A DNA stretch of 64,000 bases from Fulvimarina sp040239565 (GTDB lineage Bacteria > Pseudomonadota > Alphaproteobacteria > Rhizobiales > Rhizobiaceae), in contig NZ_JBEHWS010000005.1 in NCBI RefSeq assembly GCF_040239565.1, forward strand, positions 1-64,000. Direction: 5' to 3'. The notes below the pieces were generated by a model. That model was given only the letters and a program-made list of their open reading frames with translations, ran no database searches and was not told where the DNA came from. Shown here in pieces: positions 32,344 to 41,336 of the stretch. Position numbers and translations under genes: made by a program. Each line of letters opens with the position of its first letter. Position 1 is the stretch's first letter.

Positions 32344-32420
32344 TGGCGCGAGTGACGGGGCTCGAACCCGCGACCTCCGGCGTGACAGGCCGGCACTCTA
32401 ACCAACTGAGCTACACCCGC
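32344..32420 (-). tRNA. tRNA-Asp (GTC)
   Basis: 77 bases on the minus strand starting GCGGGTGTAGCTCAGTTGG. Anticodon stem CCGGC/GCCGG encloses CTGTCAC with GTC; T-arm GGTTCGAGCC and encoded CCA are present. Confidence 0.96.
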
Positions 32421-32753
32421 GTTTTTCTCGCCGCCCGAAGCAGCGATGGCGGTCATTTACGGGCTCACCTGATTCAAGTCAAGCGGGCTTGGAGAAACAA
32501 TCTTCGGAGCTGAATCGTATGCCGGACAGGCCACTGAATCCGTTGTTCGCCAGGCCATCTGACAACTCCGACGAAGAGCGCTCGGGTCATCTTCGCGAAC
32601 GAATCGAACCTAGCCCTAGGGAGCATAATTCACGTCGATTGCCCCCATCCCAACCAAAGGCGTCAGCATACCCTCAAAATTGGGACGCCGAGCTGAATCA
32701 TGGCCTTGAACGAACCGTGAGAAGGGAATAGAGAAGCGGCTCTGATACGATCA
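32421..32753. other. Spacer between two tRNA genes
   Basis: About 330 bases without a supported gene, between tRNA-Asp (minus) and tRNA-Val (plus). The divergent tRNA promoters must lie here. Confidence 0.45.
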
Positions 32754-32829
32754 GGGCGGTTAGCTCAGTTGGTAGAGCGCCTCGTTTACACCGAGGATGT
32801 CGGGAGTTCGAGTCTCTCACCGCCCACCA
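32754..32829 (+). tRNA. tRNA-Val (TAC)
   Basis: 76 bases starting GGGCGGTTAGCTCAGTTGG. Anticodon stem CCTCG/CGAGG holds loop TTTACAC with TAC; acceptor GGGCGGT/ACCGCCC and CCA are encoded. Confidence 0.96.
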
Positions 32830-33068
32830 GTCCCTTCAATCAATTCGCCAGAATACCGGAAAGCGTTTTCTCTTCGAAGATTGCGTCGGCCACCCGAATT
32901 GCGGGTTCAGTTCTCGGGCGGCGCGCTTTTATCTCCGTTTTTGCATGTCAGCAGCGTATCGATTCGCGTCGGTTCAACTTGCGGCATTCCGTCCGCATCC
33001 CGCTTCCAACTCATGCCGAGCGTTACAGATAGTGCGGCGATATTGAACCTGAGACGGACGGAAACGGA

Positions 33069-34547
33069 ATGGCGCGCACCCGAACCCCGAACAGTGAAAC
33101 AGCCGATCAGGAAAGTGGGCCGATCGTTGTCTGGTTGCGGGATGATCTGAGGCTCGACGACAATCCGGCATTGGCACTTGCGGCCGAAACCGACCGGCCG
33201 ATCGTTCCTCTTGTCGTGCTCGACGAAGAATCGGACGCTATCCGCGAACTCGGTGGTGCGCACAAATGGTGGCTGCACCATTCGCTGGAGAGTTTCGCCA
33301 CTTCATTGCGCGGCAAAGGCTCCAAGCTGACGCTTAGGCGCGGCAAGGCGAAGGATCACGTGCTCGACGTGATCGAAGAAACCGGCGCGACCGCCCTCTT
33401 CTTCAATCGGCGCTACGACAAGGCCTCGCGGGCTGTGGACGACGCGATTGAAGAGGCGGTCGGCGACGACGTCTCCGTCGAGCGCTTCACGGCCAACCTT
33501 CTGCACGATCCGGAAAATGTCGAGACGACCACCGGCGGCTATTACAAGGTCTATACGCCATTCTGGCGCAAGGTCTCGGAGAGCGGACCGCGCGATCCGA
33601 TCGATGCACCCAAGGGCCTCAAACAGCCGGACTCCTTTCCCAAGTCGGACGACTTGAAGGACTGGGATCTCCTGCCGACCAAGCCGGACTGGTCCGGAGA
33701 CATCGCCAATTTCTGGACGCCGGGCGAAAAGGCCGCGAACGAGCGATTCGAGACCTTCTGCGACGAACTTCTCCCCGACTATCATCAGGGCCGGGAACGC
33801 CCCTTCGCCGACGACACCTCACGCATGTCGCCCTATCTGAGATGGGGCGAAATCTCGCCCTACCGCCTCTGGCATACGGCGCAGGCCTATGCGAGCCGGC
33901 GCAAGACAGTGCCGGAAGAGGCAATCAAGACCTTTCTGCAGGAGCTGATCTGGCGCGATTTCAACTATCACCTCCTTTTCCATTTCGGAGCGCTCGCCAC
34001 CGAAAACTTCAATGACCGCTTCGACAAATTCCCATGGCGCTCGTCGAAGAAGGATCTGAAAGCCTGGCAGAAGGGGCTGACCGGGTATCCGATCGTCGAT
34101 GCCGGCATGCGCCAGCTGTGGCAGACGGGGTGGATGCACAACCGGGTGCGCATGATCGTCGGCTCCTTTCTGACGAAAGATCTCCTCATCGACTGGCGCG
34201 ACGGCGAGCGCTGGTTCTGGGATACGCTGGTCGACGGCGACATCGCCTCCAACACCGCGCAGTGGCAGTGGATCGGCGGCGCCGGGGCCGACGCCCAACC
34301 CTTCTTCCGCATCTTCAATCCGATCACCCAGAGCGAGCGGTTCGACAAGAAAGGCGCCTATATTCGTCAGTTCGTGCCCGAACTGAAGGATATGCCGGAC
34401 AAGCACATTCATGCGCCATGGAAAGCCGGTAAGGAGGTTCTGGAAAAGGCGGGGGTAAAGCTCGGCGAAACCTATCCAGAGCCACTCGTCGACCATTCGG
34501 AGGCACGGGATCGGGCGCTGTCGGCCTATGACGAGGTGAAGGGCTGA
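33069..34547 (+). CDS. phrB: Deoxyribodipyrimidine photolyase
   Basis: Uses blue light and FAD to split cyclobutane pyrimidine dimers in DNA. The 492 residues have the N-terminal antenna domain (IVVWLRDDLRLDDNPALALA, GAHKWWLHHSLESF) and the FAD domain with TSRMSPYLRWGEISPYRLW, ELIWRDFNYHLLFHF, GYPIVDAGMRQLWQTGWMHN, RMIVGSFLTKDLLIDWRDGE, NTAQWQWIGGAGADAQPFFR. Trp residues of the electron-transfer chain are in place, typical of class I CPD photolyases. The ATG at 33069 follows GACGGAAACGGA. It is transcribed alone. Confidence 0.95.
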   Translation: MARTRTPNSETADQESGPIVVWLRDDLRLDDNPALALAAETDRPIVPLVVLDEESDAIRELGGAHKWWLHHSLESFATSLRGKGSKLTLRRGKAKDHVLDVIEETGATALFFNRRYDKASRAVDDAIEEAVGDDVSVERFTANLLHDPENVETTTGGYYKVYTPFWRKVSESGPRDPIDAPKGLKQPDSFPKSDDLKDWDLLPTKPDWSGDIANFWTPGEKAANERFETFCDELLPDYHQGRERPFADDTSRMSPYLRWGEISPYRLWHTAQAYASRRKTVPEEAIKTFLQELIWRDFNYHLLFHFGALATENFNDRFDKFPWRSSKKDLKAWQKGLTGYPIVDAGMRQLWQTGWMHNRVRMIVGSFLTKDLLIDWRDGERWFWDTLVDGDIASNTAQWQWIGGAGADAQPFFRIFNPITQSERFDKKGAYIRQFVPELKDMPDKHIHAPWKAGKEVLEKAGVKLGETYPEPLVDHSEARDRALSAYDEVKG

Positions 34548-34573
34548 TAGATTGGGAGGCAGCCGCGATTGGC

Positions 34574-35173
34574 TCAAGCCCTCGGATGAGCCGTTGAAGC
34601 CTCCGAGAACGGGCGCGGCGACAGCGTGTCGTAGATCGCGCTCAGCGCCACGGTTGCACCGATGACGGGAAAAGCAATCTTCTGCGAAAGCTCGACATAC
34701 ATTTCCGGCAACCAGTTCTCCGGGCTGGCACGGCGGTAGACTTTCACACTGACGAAGTCCGGATCGACGAACACGATCATCTCCACTGAAGGAATAGATC
34801 TATATTCGTCCAGCTTGTTGGTGAGGTCGATCTGCGACGTGCTCTTGGAAAGAACCTCAACGAGAATCACTGGGTTCCTAGCTGCCAACGTATCTGGGTC
34901 GACAGGAGAACAATCAACGACCACATCAGGGTAGCGAACCTGATACTCGCGGCAAATGACGCCCATGTCACTCGTCATCGTGCTGCAGCCATGCCCTTTC
35001 GATGCAGCTCGAAGAGCATCGCTCAGATTACCGACGACGATATTGTGCGCCATTTTCGCGCCGGTCATCATCTCGATCGGCACGCCATCAAGAAGCTCAT
35101 ACCGAGACTTCTGATGCGTCGCCCATTCGACGAAGTCCTCGGCGCTCATCCGATCGTCTTTCGGCGCAAGCAT
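34574..35173 (-). CDS. Uma2-family restriction-endonuclease-like protein
   Basis: A 199-residue protein with the PD-(D/E)XK pattern of Uma2 (DUF820): SRYELLDGVPIEMMTGAKMA, VRYPDVVVDCSPVD, ARNPVILVEVLSKSTSQIDL, and TNKLDEYRSIPSVEMIVFVD. The Asp in YPDVVVD and Glu-x-Leu in ILVEVLS would be the nuclease residues. Uma2 proteins are abundant in cyanobacteria and scattered elsewhere; targets are unknown. It is convergent with phrB and stands alone. Confidence 0.85.
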   Translation of the reverse strand: MLAPKDDRMSAEDFVEWATHQKSRYELLDGVPIEMMTGAKMAHNIVVGNLSDALRAASKGHGCSTMTSDMGVICREYQVRYPDVVVDCSPVDPDTLAARNPVILVEVLSKSTSQIDLTNKLDEYRSIPSVEMIVFVDPDFVSVKVYRRASPENWLPEMYVELSQKIAFPVIGATVALSAIYDTLSPRPFSEASTAHPRA

Positions 35174-35241
35174 TTGCTATGCCCTCTGTTGCGAGAGCAG
35201 ATCATAGCACGATCTTGACACGGGCGTAGCCTGCCCCTGCG

Positions 35242-35397
35242 TCAGTGCGGCTTGTGGACGAAGAGGTCGTAGGCTGTCAGCACAATCGTAAAGCCGAGCA
35301 CGACGGCCAGATCGATCCGGGGCACATTCCAGATAAGGATGCCGAGGAACACGCAGAGAATGACGAAGGCGATAAGGGACAGCAGTTTCTCGAGCAT
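35242..35397 (-). CDS. 51-residue membrane protein after the amidase-like gene
   Basis: The short protein reads MLEKLLSLIAFVILCVFLGI and continues with LIWNVPRIDLAVVLGFTIV and LTAYDLFVHKPH, giving two likely membrane helices with a charged turn. Its ATG shares a T with the stop of the amidase-like gene (TGATG on the minus strand), so it is translationally coupled to it. I know no function for it. It was found by reading the minus strand after the upstream stop, and coding looks good (conserved pattern of hydrophobic blocks and a proper stop). Confidence 0.75.
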   Translation of the reverse strand: MLEKLLSLIAFVILCVFLGILIWNVPRIDLAVVLGFTIVLTAYDLFVHKPH

Positions 35398-36662
35398 CAG
35401 ACGTCTTGCCCTTCGAGTCGTTTCACAATCCAGCCGGCCGTTCGCATCAGTCGTGCATCCTCGCCTTGCCTTGCAGCCAGCGTCAATCCAAGCGGCGCTC
35501 CATCCGGCGTTTCCAGCAACGGAAGCGTCAGGACAGGAAGGCCGAGGAAAGCCAAAAGCGTTTCGTTCAGAGAAGCGGTTGTTTCAGTCTCGATCGGTCC
35601 GATCGCGGCGACAACATCGCATCGGGAGAGGATCTCGTTGAGACCGGATTTCAGGACAGGACGCCAATCGAGCGCGCGAAGGTAATCGACCGCTGAAATT
35701 GCCTGGCCGTCTTCGACGACCTTTTTCAGCGTCTCGGGCGCGGCGTCGGGATAACGCCGGCGATAGACCGCCAGCGACTTGGCAGCCTCCACCGCAAATA
35801 TCCGCTCCGACTGAGGTGCCGCCTCGGCAAAGAGATTGGGCAAAGGCGTCTGAAACGCTTCGCGACCCAACACGTCGATCAACTCGTCGAGTGGCGCTCT
35901 GGCGGTCTCGCGGTCATCTGAAATGAAACCGATGGTCGGCGCAACGGGCGGAGACGACTTCAGCGACGACGCCAGCTGTGGATGCGGCTTCGGCTCGCTC
36001 GCCGGATCGGATGTATCGTGCCCGGCCAGCGCGTCAGCAAGGAGCAAGAGCCCTTCCAGGTCTGACGCCATCATCGTGACGCCATCGAGGCTCGGCGCGA
36101 GCCTGAACAGGCCGGATTGCGGGATCAAGCCGGCACTCGGACGGTAGGCGAAGAGGCTGGAGAGTGCGGCGGCCCGCAAGGATTCGCCACGGGCCTCGAC
36201 CGTGGCGGCAAGCGGAAAACATCTCTTGGCGAGTAGGGTTGCAGCCCCGGAAACAGGCTCACCGACGCGAAGCGCTGGAATAGCGGATTTTGCGAAAAGG
36301 AGTGAACCCGCCGAACGCAGCAGCGCCGCAATCGCTGAGTCCCGTTCGCCGAGCGCGGCGTCGAGCGCTTCAAACCCGCGCTTCGATGGAACGCGCTCCA
36401 TATCGCACGCGTCGTCGAGGAGAACCGGCAGTCCGTGCAGCGCGCCGAGCGGTTTGCCACGTCCACGAAATGCATCACGGCTCTCGGCGATACGCCTCGC
36501 ATGGGCGTCGTCGATCCAGGCAAGAGCATCGCGGGCGCCTTCGGCCCGCTCGATGCGCTTCAGGACATTCTCACAGACCTGATGGCACCGTGCCGCGCCC
36601 GTGACGAGCCGCTCGCGTAGAACGCCGACGGGCAGATCAAGTGGCTCAGGCATGCGGCTCAT
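35397..36662 (-). CDS. Amidase-signature family protein, degenerate active site
   Basis: A 421-residue protein that follows the amidase-signature fold: VCENVLKRIERAEGARDALA at the start, GKPLGALHGLPVLLDDACDM where active members have G-V/I-P-x-x-x-K-D, and LTLPLLETPDGAPLGLTLAA near the end. The catalytic Lys is replaced (LLDDA instead of xIKDx), and the Gly-Ser-rich loop that carries the two catalytic Ser residues is not present (AATVEARGESLRAAALSSLF occupies its place). It is therefore probably not an amidase in function. The upstream start is ATG 36662 or the one at 36653. It precedes a small membrane protein that overlaps its stop. Confidence 0.75.
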   Translation of the reverse strand: MSRMPEPLDLPVGVLRERLVTGAARCHQVCENVLKRIERAEGARDALAWIDDAHARRIAESRDAFRGRGKPLGALHGLPVLLDDACDMERVPSKRGFEALDAALGERDSAIAALLRSAGSLLFAKSAIPALRVGEPVSGAATLLAKRCFPLAATVEARGESLRAAALSSLFAYRPSAGLIPQSGLFRLAPSLDGVTMMASDLEGLLLLADALAGHDTSDPASEPKPHPQLASSLKSSPPVAPTIGFISDDRETARAPLDELIDVLGREAFQTPLPNLFAEAAPQSERIFAVEAAKSLAVYRRRYPDAAPETLKKVVEDGQAISAVDYLRALDWRPVLKSGLNEILSRCDVVAAIGPIETETTASLNETLLAFLGLPVLTLPLLETPDGAPLGLTLAARQGEDARLMRTAGWIVKRLEGQDV

Positions 36663-36686
36663 GAAGCGCCCCCGACGCCGCTTCTC

Positions 36687-38105
36687 CTATCGGCCATAGA
36701 AATACTCCGGCAGATAGAAGACCGACTGCGGAACGATGTAGACGACCGCCATCGCGATAAACACCATCGCCAGGAAGGGCAGGATGCCGGCGAAGATGTG
36801 CGTAAGCTTCACCTGCGGCGGCGCAATGCCTTTCAGGTAGTAGGCCGACATCGCCATGGGCGGCGTCAGGAACGAAGTCTGGAGGTTCAAAGCAACGAGG
36901 ACACCGAAGAACAGCGGGTCGATGTCGAAGATCGCCAGAAGCGGCAGGAAGATCGGCACGAAAATGATGATGATCTCAGACCATTCCAGCGGCCAGCCTA
37001 GGAAGAAAATGATCAGCTGAGCGAGGATCAGGAACTGCAGCGGCGTGATGTCGAGGCTCTCGACGAAGTTCGAGATCAGCTGCTCGCCTCCGAGATAAGA
37101 GAAGACGGCTGAAAACACATAGGAGCCAACGAACAGCCAGCAGACCATCGCCGTCGTGCGGACGGTCAGGTAGACCGATTCCCGCAGACGCTGGAACGTC
37201 AGCGCCCGGTAGCCGATGGCGAGGATAAGTCCGCCGAGAGCGCCGATCGCAGCCGCTTCGGTCGGCGTCGCGTAGCCTCCCAGGATCGAGCCGAGGACGG
37301 CTAGGATCAGGAAGGCCAGCGGCAGGAACGAAGTCAGGATCATGACGATGAGCTTGCCCATCGGCACGTCCGGCACCTCCTCTTTGGTCGGTCGCGGAGC
37401 GACCGATGGCTGCAGAATGGACCGCCCAATCACGTATGTGATGTAGAGTGCAACGAGTATGAGACCGGGGATCATGGCGCCGGCATAGAGCTGGACGATC
37501 GAGACGCCGGAAGCCGCAGCATAGACGATCAGCATGATCGACGGAGGAATGAGAATGCCCAGGGTGCCACCTGCGCAAATAATGCCCGACGCGAATGACG
37601 AGTCGTAACGGGCGTTCAGCATCGCAGGCAGCGCAAGAAGGCCCATGAGCGTCACGACCGCGCCGACGATGCCGGTCGCCGTCGCGAAGAGCGCGCAGGT
37701 GATGAGAGCTGCGACGCCCATCGAGCCGGGCACGTTCTTTGAAGCGATGTTGAGCGTGTTGAACAGCCGGTCGACGATATTAGCACGCTCGACGATGTAG
37801 CCCATGAACAGGAACAGCGGCACGGCGGTCAAAACCTCGTTCGCCATCACTGTGTATGTCTGGTTCACGAAGAGGTCGAAGACGCGGTTATTCAAGAACC
37901 CCTCTATCCAGGTCGACCAACTGTCCCAGGTAGTCGCAGTCTCATCGAGGCGGTTGAAGCTGCGCCACATGCGCGGGCCTTCGAAATAGGCGTAGTAACC
38001 GAACCCGATGCCCATCGCCATCAGCGTAAAGGCGATCGGAAAGCCAAGAAACACCAGGATGATGAAGAGGCCCAACATCATCAGTGCGATTTGCGGTTCA
38101 GTCAT
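36687..38105 (-). CDS. dctM: TRAP transporter large permease subunit
   Basis: The 472-residue large membrane subunit of a tripartite ATP-independent transporter, driven by the sodium gradient. It has about twelve helices; conserved pieces are LMMLGLFIILVFLGFPIAFT, AVPLFLFMGYIVERANIVDR, GIICAGGTLGILIPPSIMLI, and GYATPTEAAAIGALGGLILA. It is longer than the usual 425 residues because of an insertion near the start (RMWRSFNRLDETATTWDSW), typical of the TRAP subgroup for keto acids and mannitol-like substrates. It overlaps dctQ by four bases. Confidence 0.93.
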   Translation of the reverse strand: MTEPQIALMMLGLFIILVFLGFPIAFTLMAMGIGFGYYAYFEGPRMWRSFNRLDETATTWDSWSTWIEGFLNNRVFDLFVNQTYTVMANEVLTAVPLFLFMGYIVERANIVDRLFNTLNIASKNVPGSMGVAALITCALFATATGIVGAVVTLMGLLALPAMLNARYDSSFASGIICAGGTLGILIPPSIMLIVYAAASGVSIVQLYAGAMIPGLILVALYITYVIGRSILQPSVAPRPTKEEVPDVPMGKLIVMILTSFLPLAFLILAVLGSILGGYATPTEAAAIGALGGLILAIGYRALTFQRLRESVYLTVRTTAMVCWLFVGSYVFSAVFSYLGGEQLISNFVESLDITPLQFLILAQLIIFFLGWPLEWSEIIIIFVPIFLPLLAIFDIDPLFFGVLVALNLQTSFLTPPMAMSAYYLKGIAPPQVKLTHIFAGILPFLAMVFIAMAVVYIVPQSVFYLPEYFYGR

Positions 38106-38686
38106 GGATGCGGGTCTTTCTCGGCCTTCGTCGCCTCGTTCATGAGGCTGTCTTCGGTTTCCTGGACGTCTTCTTCGGCCGTAGTCCAGTATCCATCACG
38201 AATGCATTTGATCGCGCGGCAAACTTCCGCGATGCCCTGAATCAAGAGCAGAACTCCCGCGGCGACGATCACTGCCTTGAACTGATAGACTGGGATGCCC
38301 GCCGGGCTGAACACGCTGACTTCGCCGTAGCGCCATGCCCGTTCGGCATACTTCCAGCCCGCGATGATCAGCGCGATCACGCCGGGAAAGAAGAAGATGA
38401 AGTAAAGAACCAAATCGATGGAGGCTTGGCCTCGTGGGCTCCAGAGCCGGTAGAGGAAGTCGCCTCTCACATGGCCGCCGCGTGAAAGCGTGTAGGCACC
38501 GCCCATCATGAACAGCGTTCCGTACATGATGTAGGAGAGGTCGTAGGCCCAGGGCGTCGGAGCGTTCAGAGCGTAGCGGACGAAAACTTCGTAGCTCGTG
38601 CCGAACGTCATGAGGATGATGAGCCAAGCGAAGGCCTTGCCGAACGCTGCCGAGAGCGCGTCCGCGAAACGAATGAATGCTGTCAT
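38102..38686 (-). CDS. dctQ: TRAP transporter small permease subunit
   Basis: The 194-residue four-helix small subunit of the TRAP transporter. Helices are visible at FAWLIILMTFGTSYEVFVRY, LSYIMYGTLFMMGGAYTLSR, IDLVLYFIFFFPGVIALIIA and QFKAVIVAAGVLLLIQGIAE. The motif GGHVRGDFLYRLWSPRGQAS and a charged C-terminus are as in the family. It starts 75 bases after dctP, behind a hairpin, and its stop overlaps the dctM start (ATGA), ensuring coupled translation of the two membrane subunits. Confidence 0.9.
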   Translation of the reverse strand: MTAFIRFADALSAAFGKAFAWLIILMTFGTSYEVFVRYALNAPTPWAYDLSYIMYGTLFMMGGAYTLSRGGHVRGDFLYRLWSPRGQASIDLVLYFIFFFPGVIALIIAGWKYAERAWRYGEVSVFSPAGIPVYQFKAVIVAAGVLLLIQGIAEVCRAIKCIRDGYWTTAEEDVQETEDSLMNEATKAEKDPHP

Positions 38687-38713
38687 GAAAGTCGTCCGGT
38701 CCCCCGTCGGTAT

Positions 38714-38743
38714 ACACCCGGCGAGCTAAATCCCGCCGGGTGT
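38714..38743 (-). terminator. Intercistronic hairpin between dctP and dctQ
   Basis: ACACCCGGCG pairs with CGCCGGGTGT around ten bases. No clear T run follows on the minus strand, so it is more likely an mRNA-stabilising or attenuating hairpin that keeps dctP above dctQM than a full terminator. Confidence 0.6.
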
Positions 38744-38761
38744 AAAGTTTATGCGAGGCTA

Positions 38762-39904
38762 TCAGGCCTTCTCAGGAAGCTTGCCCGGGAAGAAGTGCTC
38801 GTAGGCCGCCCGGTAGCTTGGCGTGTTCACCAGCTCGTAATAGCTGACGCGCTCGACGAAGGAGCGTTGGCTGTCCAGCACCTTCTTCATGAACGGATCT
38901 TTTTCGAGCTCGGTGATCATCGTCGACCACGCCTCGAGCTGCTGCTCGAGAATTTCCGGCGGGGTCTCCTGAATGTTCACGCCATCTTCGTCGCGAAGCT
39001 TCACGAGGTCGGCCGAATAGTTGTCCAGCGCGAAGGTCGTGTTCTTCGTCGCCGAAGCCTCGACCGCGTATTCGACGATCGCCCGGAGGTCGTCGTCGAG
39101 ATCGTCCATGAAGTCGCGGTTGAAGAGGAACTCGAACGCTTCCGACGCCTGGTGGTAGGAGCCGAGATAGTAGTTCTTGGCGACGTCCTGGGCGCCGAAG
39201 CGACGGTCAGACGACGGGTTGTTGAACTCGAATGCGTCGATGACGCCGCGCTCCATGGCCGGAACGATTTCACCGCCCGGAAGCTGGGTGACGCTCATGC
39301 CCATGGACTGCATCAGATCGGCAGCGAGGCCGACCGTCCGGTACTTCAGACCGTTGACATCCTCGACACTGCTCACCGGCTCGGTGAACCAGCCGAAGGG
39401 CTGTGGCGGCATGGGCATGCCGAGCATACCGATGACGTTGAGGCCCATATTGTCCTGAGTGAGCTCGCGGTAGAATTCGCGGCCGCCCCCTTCGTAGAAC
39501 CAGGCGAGCATGGTCGTGGGATTGCCGCCGAAGACCGGTCCCGTGCCGAACAGCGAGGCGGCTTTGTTCTTGCCGTACCAATAAGCCGAAACCGAGTGAG
39601 CGGCGTCGAGAACGCCATCCGAGACGGCGTCGATGACCTGAAAGGCCGCCACGACGGCACCAGCCGGCAGCACGTCCACCGCAAGGCGTCCGCCCGACAT
39701 CGCTTCGACGCGATCGGCATATTGCTGGGCCATGGTCTGCCAGATGTCGGAAGCCGGCCAGGACGTCTGCATTCTGATGGTCAGCGGAGCCTGCGCGAGC
39801 ACGGCCGGAGCCGCAAGCGACGATGCAGCGACAGCCGAGCCGCCGATCACACCTTTCTTGAGGAACGAACGCCGATCGACGGATTTCGTCTTGGTCTCTG
39901 TCAT
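38762..39904 (-). CDS. TRAP transporter substrate-binding protein, keto-acid type
   Basis: A 380-residue periplasmic protein. The Tat signal is SVDRRSFLKKGVIGGSAVAA (twin arginine) with cleavage after VLAQ-like residues. The mature part has MQTSWPASDIWQTMAQQYAD, TGPVFGGNPTTMLAWFYEGG, QLPGGEIVPAMERGVIDAFE and FNNPSSDRRFG, resembling TakP, which binds alpha-keto acids (for example pyruvate-type monocarboxylates) with sodium. It is the first gene of dctP-dctQ-dctM. The start at 39904 with GGGAGG upstream is supported by the Tat signal. Substrate is inferred. Confidence 0.92.
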   Translation of the reverse strand: MTETKTKSVDRRSFLKKGVIGGSAVAASSLAAPAVLAQAPLTIRMQTSWPASDIWQTMAQQYADRVEAMSGGRLAVDVLPAGAVVAAFQVIDAVSDGVLDAAHSVSAYWYGKNKAASLFGTGPVFGGNPTTMLAWFYEGGGREFYRELTQDNMGLNVIGMLGMPMPPQPFGWFTEPVSSVEDVNGLKYRTVGLAADLMQSMGMSVTQLPGGEIVPAMERGVIDAFEFNNPSSDRRFGAQDVAKNYYLGSYHQASEAFEFLFNRDFMDDLDDDLRAIVEYAVEASATKNTTFALDNYSADLVKLRDEDGVNIQETPPEILEQQLEAWSTMITELEKDPFMKKVLDSQRSFVERVSYYELVNTPSYRAAYEHFFPGKLPEKA

Positions 39905-40484
39905 GAACTTGGATCCTCCCTTGGGTTCAAGAACGAACGAACCAGATCTTTTAGGCAAGTGGCCGCATCCGCTTCCAAAATCCCAAGCGTTCGCAATCGT
40001 GGCAAGGTACATTCTTGCGGCGACTACGGACGGTTCGGGGAGATGAATGCCAATGCGATCAACGACGAGCCTCCCAATTCGTCATCGTTCCTGAGCGTAT
40101 GCGAGCACAGGCGTCCCGGCAAGCCCGGTCCAGGAATTGGTCTGGTTGCCGGTCTTGCTTCATACCCACGGTGAGAATCTTCGCCATGAGAGTATCGCTA
40201 CGATAGCGGATACTCAGGGAAGGCATATCACCCGGTCCCTTTCGGAGCCGCATGGTCCGATTCTCCAAGCGGCTCTCGGGCGCCTTGATCCTCGTAATAG
40301 GCGAGGCCGACCACTCGCCGAATTCGTTTGCGTGAAACAATTCGATTTAGCGCATCGAAAGGCCGATCATGAAAAACCTGACACTCGACAATCAGCTGCG
40401 GCAATCTGAAAGCGGGAATTCGCCCGTGGGTGCGTCCGCAAGAACCGCCCACGGCTCTGTTTCACTCAAAGGAATTGGCAGACC
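39905..40484. other. Gene-free region between dctP and the cytochrome b gene
   Basis: About 580 bases. Several short frames exist but none shows a family pattern or ribosome site. Promoters for both divergent units should be here. Confidence 0.5.
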
Positions 40485-41336
40485 ATGATTGGTTCGCGGA
40501 AACGCAAAGGCGCGCTGATCTATCGTCAGACGCTGGTGACCCGGCTGACCCACTGGGTCTGGGTCATCTGCCTGTTCTTCCTGCTTCTCTCGGGCTTGCA
40601 GATCTTCCAGGCCCGGCCGGATCTCTATATCGGCAAGCAGTCGGGCTTCGACTTCGACAACACGATCTTGTCGATCGGCGCCTATATGGATGAAGGCGCG
40701 ATGAAGGGTCGCACCCTGCTCTTCGGCGAGGCCTACGATACGACGGGCTGGCTTGGCGCCGTCCCGGGCGGCTCGGGACTGACAGCCCAGAGCTTTCCCG
40801 GTTGGCTGACGATCCCGAGTTATCGCGATCTCGCGACCGGCCGCGTCGTCCATTTCTTTTTCGCCTGGACGCTCGTCTTCACGCTGACCCTTTGGTTCAT
40901 CGGCGGCCTCTTCAGCGGCCATGTCAGAAATCTTCTGCCGAAGATCGGCGATCTCAAGGGCCTGCCCCGCGATATTCTCAACCATCTGCGCTTCCGCTTC
41001 CACAAGAGCGAAAACTACAACACGCTGCAAAAGCTCAGCTATGCTGGGGTCCTGTTCGTGGCGCTGCCGGTGATGATCCTGACTGGCCTCACCATGTCGC
41101 CCGGCATGGATGCCTTCGCACCGATCCTGCTCGACATCTTCGGCGGCCGTCAGACAGCGCGGACGATCCATTTCGGCGTGATGCTGGCGCTGATTCTGTT
41201 CTTCGCGATCCACATCCTGATGGTGCTGCTCGCCGGGCCGCTTAATGAACTCAGATCGATGACAACCGGCTGGTACCGATTGTCTGGCCCCAAGAACAAA
41301 GCCGATCTCGACACCCCCTTTGAGGAGGGCAACTGA
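40485..41336 (+). CDS. Membrane cytochrome b (b561-like)
   Basis: A 283-residue inner-membrane protein of the cytochrome b561 / hydrogenase b-type family. Helices: LTHWVWVICLFFLLLSGLQI, VVHFFFAWTLVFTLTLWFIG, LSYAGVLFVALPVMILTGLT, FGVMLALILFFAIHILMVLL. Likely haem-ligand His residues are in RLTHWVW, GRVVHFFF, and FAIHILM. A periplasmic loop (FDFDNTILSIGAYMDEGAM) follows the first helix. It overlaps the following molybdoenzyme gene by one base (TGATG), which suggests the two form an electron-transfer pair. The start with AAGGAATT upstream fits. Confidence 0.87.
   Translation: MIGSRKRKGALIYRQTLVTRLTHWVWVICLFFLLLSGLQIFQARPDLYIGKQSGFDFDNTILSIGAYMDEGAMKGRTLLFGEAYDTTGWLGAVPGGSGLTAQSFPGWLTIPSYRDLATGRVVHFFFAWTLVFTLTLWFIGGLFSGHVRNLLPKIGDLKGLPRDILNHLRFRFHKSENYNTLQKLSYAGVLFVALPVMILTGLTMSPGMDAFAPILLDIFGGRQTARTIHFGVMLALILFFAIHILMVLLAGPLNELRSMTTGWYRLSGPKNKADLDTPFEEGN

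Noticed and set aside
38795..40174. Open frame of 459 codons opposite the TRAP binding-protein gene
   Set aside because: Antisense, no motif, and runs through a likely promoter region.
39905..40484. Possible small genes between dctP and cytochrome b
   Set aside because: Frames lack ribosome sites and family patterns, so none was called.
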